Shown in pieces: positions 59,808-64,000 of a stretch of DNA of 64,000 nucleotides. Every line of letters starts with the position of its first letter. Within the stretch, counting starts at the first letter, position 1. The DNA lies in the NCBI GenBank assembly GCA_008011715.2, contig CP136508.1, positions 3,658,001 to 3,722,000 on the forward strand, written 5' to 3'. The position numbers and the translations under genes were made by a program. This DNA comes from [Empedobacter] haloabium (GTDB lineage Bacteria > Pseudomonadota > Gammaproteobacteria > Burkholderiales > Burkholderiaceae_D). Under the pieces are notes generated by a model. The model was not told where the DNA came from and searched no databases. It saw only the letters and a list, made by a program, of their open reading frames with translations.

Positions 59808-60419
59808 TTACTGCGCGGTGCCCTGGTTGCCCAGGAAGTGTTGCAGAACGCCGTTGGCGATCGCAGGGATTTGCGGGGCGATGGCGCCGGCGACAGTTCG
59901 CGCAATGGCGCCAAAGTCGATGCCCTGTGCCTGCAGTTGCTGTACCTGTGGCTGGGCGCTCAGTAGTCCCGTCAGCAGCACCGGCAGCGCTTGTGCCGCG
60001 CCGTTGGCGATGGTCCCAAGGATGCTGCCAAAATCGATGCCTTGCGGCGCGAGACCGGCGCCATTGCTACCCAGCTGTGGCCGGTTTTCCGCAACCGAGA
60101 ACCCGCCAATTGGCGTGTAAAAGCTGAAGCTTTGCGGCGCCACGCCTGCACCGTTGCCCGCAACGCCCAGCTGCGGTTTGCTGTCCGACACGGAGAAGCC
60201 GCCTAATAGCGTGTTTACACTAAAGCTCTGGGGCGTCACTCCTGGGCGCGCGCCCTGCAACTGCGGGTGGGCGGACAGCAGCCCCATCAACAGGCCTGGC
60301 AGCAGCTGCACGGCATGCTGCGCGACCGCGCCGACGATGCCACCAATATCTACACCCTGTGGCGCGACGTTCGGACCGGCGGCGTATGCTTGAAAATTCT
60401 GGAATTGAGCGGTAGACAT
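59808..60419 (-). CDS. Repeat protein with A-B-B-A-a architecture
   Basis: ATG 60419 (GGAAACTCC upstream) gives 203 residues. Two repeat types are visible. A units start PQG(V/I)D(I/F)G and continue with a hydrophobic helix ending LLMGLLSAHPQLQ or LLTGLLSAQPQVQ (residues 20-55, 125-160), with a shortened A at 164-197. B units read PQSFS...GGFSV...(K/R)PQLG (63-85, 95-117). Linkers are GNGAGVA and SNGAGLA. There is no signal peptide or cysteine. The hydrophobic helices could be membrane-active or self-assembling. It leads the group containing the 76-residue and S8 genes and could be the peptidase substrate. I know no matching family. Confidence 0.8.
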   Translation of the reverse strand: MSTAQFQNFQAYAAGPNVAPQGVDIGGIVGAVAQHAVQLLPGLLMGLLSAHPQLQGARPGVTPQSFSVNTLLGGFSVSDSKPQLGVAGNGAGVAPQSFSFYTPIGGFSVAENRPQLGSNGAGLAPQGIDFGSILGTIANGAAQALPVLLTGLLSAQPQVQQLQAQGIDFGAIARTVAGAIAPQIPAIANGVLQHFLGNQGTAQ

Positions 60420-60671
60420 GGAGTTTCCCTTCGATGAATTTGACGGTTGAACCCGGGCCGAGCTCTCGCTGGCTAGGGGCCTGCAGCGATTGCGGCGGGC
60501 ACGACAGAGGATGCGCTCAGGGCGGCGCACCGGATATGGCTCCGGTGTCGTATTGACAATGCATTACCAAACTCATGCATGAAGTCGCCTACCCACGGCA
60601 GGCGATCGAAAGGAAACCGGACAGCGACCAGCATGGTACCGGCGGCGGCAGGCACCTGGCTGCCAAGACCT

Positions 60672-62684
60672 CTACCGCAACAAGGCCTCGCGCAAGCCAC
60701 TGGCGCGCTGCGTGCGCTCGGCAATGGCCTGGCCCAGCACGGCCGCGTTCGGCGACACCAGCGTGAAGAACTCGCGCGCCCGCGTGATGCCGGTGTAGAC
60801 CAGCTCGCGCGCCAGCACGGCGTTCATCTCGCGCGGCAGCACCATCGCCGTGTGGGTGAATTCCGAGCCCTGCGATTTGTGCACCGTCATCGCGAACGCC
60901 GTCTCCACGTCGCGCAGGCGCGTGGCCAGCACGCTGCGGATCGCATCGCCGTCGGCGAACCACACGCGCAGCGAGCCGGGCCGCTGCGGGTCCGGCAGGG
61001 TCAGGCCGATGTCGCCGTTGTACACGCCGGTGGCGTAGTCGTTGCGCGTGACCATGACCGGCCGGCCGACGTACCACTCGCCACGGCGGCGAATCAGCCG
61101 GGCCGCGTCCAGGCGCGCCTCGATCGCTTCGTTCAGGCCGGCCACGCCCCACTCGCCCGCGCGCACGGCGCACAGCAGGCGGAACTGCTCGAAGCGGCGC
61201 AGCACCGCGCGCACCCAGCCCGTGTAGTCGCTGCCCCAGGCCTCCGGTCCTTCCTGCACCAGCGTCAGGTAATCGCGGTAGCCCTGCGGCGCGCCGGCGC
61301 GCCCCTCGACCGCCAGCGCCAGCGCGTCCGGCGGGGTAGCGCCTTCGATCCAGTGCACGCGGCCGCCGTGTTCGTCCGGCCCGGCGCGCAGCACGGCGCG
61401 GGCGGCGTCGCCGTCGCCCCGGTTGACGGCCAGCGCCAGCGCGCCGATCGGACCGCCGAAGCGGCGGCTCTGGCGCAGCATGACGATGCTTTGCGCCAGC
61501 GCGCCGCCGTCGCGCAGCGCGTAGTCTGCCGGGATGGTCTCGCCGGTGGCGGCCTGCACGTAGGCGACCGTGTCCTCGGCGTAGTTGCCGCTTTCCGCCT
61601 CGGCGCACAGGTCGCCCAGCACGGCGCCCGCCTCCACCGATGCCAATTGATCCTTGTCGCCCAACAGGATCAGGCGCGCGTGCGCCGGCAGCGCCGCCAG
61701 CAGGGACGCCATCATTTCCAGGTGCACCATCGAGGCTTCGTCGACGATCAGCACGTCCACGTCGAGCGGATTGCCGGCGTGGTAGGCGAAGCTGCGCGTG
61801 TCCGGCCGTGCGCCCAGCAGCGAGTGCAGGGTGCGGGCGGCGCCCATGCGCGCGGCCAGTTCGCGCAGCGGCAGCGTGTCGCCCAGCTTGTCCGCCAGCT
61901 CGTCCAGGGCCTGGTCGATCGACTGCTTCAGGCGCGCGGCCGCCTTGCCGGTGGGCGCCGCCAGCGCGATGCGCAGGCCGTGCGCCTGACCTGCGCCGGC
62001 CATGGCGAACAGCAGGGCCAGCAAGCGTGCCACCGTGTAGGTCTTGCCGGTGCCCGGACCGCCCGTGATGATGGCCAGCTCGCTGCGCAGCGCGATGGCG
62101 CAGGCGATCTTCTGCCAGTCCGGGCCCGCCGCATCGGCACGCGCATCGTCACGCGGCTCGAACAGCCGGTCCAGCCAGCGCCGCACGGCGGCCGCATCGA
62201 CCGGGCGTTCGGTGCCGGCGCGGCGCAGCACGGAGGCCGCCACCATGGTCTCGTCGCGCCAGTAGCGGCGCAGGTACAGCCGTTCGCCGTCGAGCACCAG
62301 CGGCTGGTTGAAATCCAGGTCGCCCACCGGCCACACCTGTTCGCAGGCCTGCAGCAGGTTGCGCCAGTCGGCCGCCTTCTTCGGCAGCGGGCCGGCCACC
62401 GCGCGCAGCGCCGCCCACTCGCCATCGAGCCAGCCCAGTTGCGCCGACGGGTCGTGCGCCAGGTCGGCCAGCACCAGGCAGCTGTGGCCGCGCCCTTCCA
62501 GCTCGGACAGCAGCGCGCCGGCCACCAGCAGCGGCGCCGGTGCCTGGCCCAGCGTCGCGACGAAGCGGGCGAACGCGCCGGCCAGGCGGCGCAGCTTGCC
62601 CGCCTCGGTCAGTGCATCCAGCTGCGCCAGCGTGGCGGCGGATCGTGCCATCTCGGCCTGGGGATCGGTGGCGTTCTTCTTCAT
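60672..62684 (-). CDS. recD: Exodeoxyribonuclease V alpha subunit RecD
   Basis: The 670-residue protein starts at ATG 62684, overlapping the recB stop (ATGA). Motif I (Walker A) is GGPGTGKT at 208-215. Helicase motifs continue with IALAAPTGKAAARLKQSIDQ, TLHSLLGARPDTRSF, DVLIVDEASMV, LILLGDKDQLASVEAGAVLG, and near the end AFAMTVHKSQGSEFTHTAMV and ELVYTGITRAREFFTLV. RecD is the fast 5'-3' helicase of RecBCD in double-strand break repair. Length fits. Confidence 0.97.
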   Translation of the reverse strand: MKKNATDPQAEMARSAATLAQLDALTEAGKLRRLAGAFARFVATLGQAPAPLLVAGALLSELEGRGHSCLVLADLAHDPSAQLGWLDGEWAALRAVAGPLPKKAADWRNLLQACEQVWPVGDLDFNQPLVLDGERLYLRRYWRDETMVAASVLRRAGTERPVDAAAVRRWLDRLFEPRDDARADAAGPDWQKIACAIALRSELAIITGGPGTGKTYTVARLLALLFAMAGAGQAHGLRIALAAPTGKAAARLKQSIDQALDELADKLGDTLPLRELAARMGAARTLHSLLGARPDTRSFAYHAGNPLDVDVLIVDEASMVHLEMMASLLAALPAHARLILLGDKDQLASVEAGAVLGDLCAEAESGNYAEDTVAYVQAATGETIPADYALRDGGALAQSIVMLRQSRRFGGPIGALALAVNRGDGDAARAVLRAGPDEHGGRVHWIEGATPPDALALAVEGRAGAPQGYRDYLTLVQEGPEAWGSDYTGWVRAVLRRFEQFRLLCAVRAGEWGVAGLNEAIEARLDAARLIRRRGEWYVGRPVMVTRNDYATGVYNGDIGLTLPDPQRPGSLRVWFADGDAIRSVLATRLRDVETAFAMTVHKSQGSEFTHTAMVLPREMNAVLARELVYTGITRAREFFTLVSPNAAVLGQAIAERTQRASGLREALLR

Positions 62685-64000
62685 TGCTCGTCCATCGTGG
62701 TGTCGGGCGCGCCGGCGTGCAGCAGCGCGTCCAGGCCGTCCAGCAACGCTTCGTCCGGGCCGATCAGGTGGCAGCCGCGCGTCGCCGTATTGCCGACGCC
62801 GCGCAGGAACCAGAACACGGCGCCGCCCAGGTGCCGCGCCGGCTGGTACGCCTCGCCCAGCCGGCTGCGCAGCAGCCGGTGCAGCGCCAGCAGGTAGATC
62901 GCGCCCTGCACGTCGTAGCGGTGCTCGGCCATGCCGTGCGCCAGCGCCGCCGCGTGGTAGGCGCTGTCGCGGTTGCCCAGCGCATTCGATTTGTAGTCCA
63001 GCACCCAGTAGCGCCCTGCGTGCTCGAACACCAGGTCGGAAAAGCCCTTCAGCATGCCGTGCAGCGCGCGCTGCGGCAGCGGTGGGCGGGCCATGCCATC
63101 CAGCAGGTGGCGCCGGCACAGCGCGTCCAGCGCGCCGGTGGCCAGGCGCTCGCTGGGGAACCAGAACTCCATCTCCGGCAGCAGCATGCCAACGTCCTGC
63201 AGTGCCGCGCCCAGCGGCGGCAAGTGCGTGACGACCAGTTCGCGCAGCCAGGCGATCGTGTCCTCCAGCCGGTGGCCCCAGCCGGCGCGCTCGATGCGGC
63301 GGCCGATGCGGGCGTCGAAGCCGGCATCATGAATGCTGTCGAAGCCTTCCTGCGCCAGCCATTCCAGCTGCTCGTGCAGGAAGTTGCCGGGCACGGAACC
63401 GCGCGGGAAACGGTGCCATGGTGCTTCCTGCACCGCCGCGCCGCTCGCGGCCGGGTCGCCGTCCTCGCCCTCCAGCAGCGTCGCCTCCAGCGCGTCGCGC
63501 GGCACCGGCACCGGTACCTCGACCTGGACGCCACGCGTCAGCGACGTGAAGCTGCCGACCGACCAGTCGCGCTCGAACTGGGCGTCGAACGGCGCCGCCT
63601 CCAGCAGCGGTGGTTTGTGCTCGACGCGGTTCAGCAAGGTGACCCGCTCGGGCGCGCCGGCACTGGCGATGCCGATGGCGGCGCAGTCGCCGCGCAAATG
63701 CTGCCAGCGTTCCTGCAGCGCATCGGCCGGCAGCGGCGCGCCGCCGGTCAGCAGGTAGCCCAGCGCCGATTCGTGCAGCACGTTGGCGCCTTTGGCCTTG
63801 GCCGGCAGCGCGGCCACGCCCAGCCACAGGAAGTGGCGCGCCCGCGTCAGCGCCACGTACAAGAGGCGCAGCTCCTCCTCGATGCGGGCCGCTTCCACCG
63901 CCGCATGGGCGTCGTCGGACAGCGCCATGTCGATGCGGCGCACGCCATCGCCGTCGGTGTACTCGAAGAAGCTGCGGTTGCGCCGCTCGACCTTGCGCGC
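62681..64000 (-). CDS. recB: Exodeoxyribonuclease V beta subunit RecB, C-terminal part (partial)
   Basis: The frame runs off the right edge; about 440 residues of the C-terminal end are present. It includes the last helicase motif (RLLYVALTRARHFLWLGVA) and the nuclease domain: GSVPGNFLHEQLEWLAQEGF, LKGFSDLVFEHAGRYWVLDY and KSNALG, which carry the metal-binding Asp residues and catalytic Lys of RecB. The nuclease therefore looks active. recC is expected upstream, outside the window. The stop overlaps the recD start. Confidence 0.96.
   Translation of the reverse strand, partial: ARKVERRNRSFFEYTDGDGVRRIDMALSDDAHAAVEAARIEEELRLLYVALTRARHFLWLGVAALPAKAKGANVLHESALGYLLTGGAPLPADALQERWQHLRGDCAAIGIASAGAPERVTLLNRVEHKPPLLEAAPFDAQFERDWSVGSFTSLTRGVQVEVPVPVPRDALEATLLEGEDGDPAASGAAVQEAPWHRFPRGSVPGNFLHEQLEWLAQEGFDSIHDAGFDARIGRRIERAGWGHRLEDTIAWLRELVVTHLPPLGAALQDVGMLLPEMEFWFPSERLATGALDALCRRHLLDGMARPPLPQRALHGMLKGFSDLVFEHAGRYWVLDYKSNALGNRDSAYHAAALAHGMAEHRYDVQGAIYLLALHRLLRSRLGEAYQPARHLGGAVFWFLRGVGNTATRGCHLIGPDEALLDGLDALLHAGAPDTTMDEQ

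Overview
The window is GC-rich DNA from a betaproteobacterium, most likely Oxalobacteraceae (Massilia / Duganella / Pseudoduganella type). This is inferred from the high-GC codon bias, PEP-CTERM proteins, a short DUF3460-like protein, RecBCD genes and beta-proteobacterial flagellar proteins; no rRNA gene or phylogenetic marker is present to fix the genus.

Layout. 1-1.3 kb: A/T-rich end of an RHS polymorphic toxin gene with its overlapping immunity gene, then a scarred junction (1.28-1.5 kb). 1.5-5.1 kb: an orphan FliK-C-like protein, a formylglycine-enzyme-fold secreted protein, a membrane AraC-type regulator and a small membrane protein. 5.2-38.5 kb: one large flagellar locus. A leftward operon encodes the switch and export gate (fliM-fliN-fliP-fliQ-fliR-flhB-flhA). 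A divergent rightward series encodes the MS-ring, ATPase, filament cap, chaperones, hook-length ruler, FliL, sigma-28 and motor (fliEFGHIJ, fliD, fliS, fliT-like, fliK, fliL, fliA, motA, motB), then flgM, flgN and a free-standing FlgJ-type muramidase. Two tandem PEP-CTERM genes and an inverted flgA interrupt it. It resumes with flgBCDEFGHIJKL and a LafW-like protein. Gene order matches lateral (Flag-2/laf) flagella rather than a primary polar system, but no flagellin gene, fliO, or LafK/FlhDC-type master regulator is present.

38.5-44.8 kb: signalling and housekeeping genes, including a PAS-PAS-GGDEF-EAL protein with intact motifs and a degenerate EAL-fold protein. Three related inverted-repeat elements sit in three tail-to-tail gene gaps (26.1, 38.6 and 41.9 kb). 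44.8-49.4 kb: a large winged-helix / STAND NTPase / TPR regulator divergent from a TolB-like protein, then a beta-trefoil-like protein. 49.6-54.9 kb: a 39-residue PBP2-like membrane anchor overlapping a rodA paralogue, a GNAT acetyltransferase, a sulfate-binding protein with a clear terminator, a PBP7-type peptidase and an envelope protein pair. 55-57.5 kb: an unknown conserved protein with a decayed duplicate of its own N-terminus next to it, and two LuxR-type HTH segments in overlapping frames. 57.5-60.4 kb: a subtilisin-family peptidase, a 76-residue protein and a repeat protein with A-B-B-A-a architecture that may form an unrecognised unit. 60.7-64 kb: recD and the 3' part of recB.

How it fits together: the flagellar genes could supply a whole export apparatus, basal body, hook, cap, motor, sigma-28/FlgM checkpoint and chaperones, while the filament protein and top-level activator must come from elsewhere in the genome if the structure is made.
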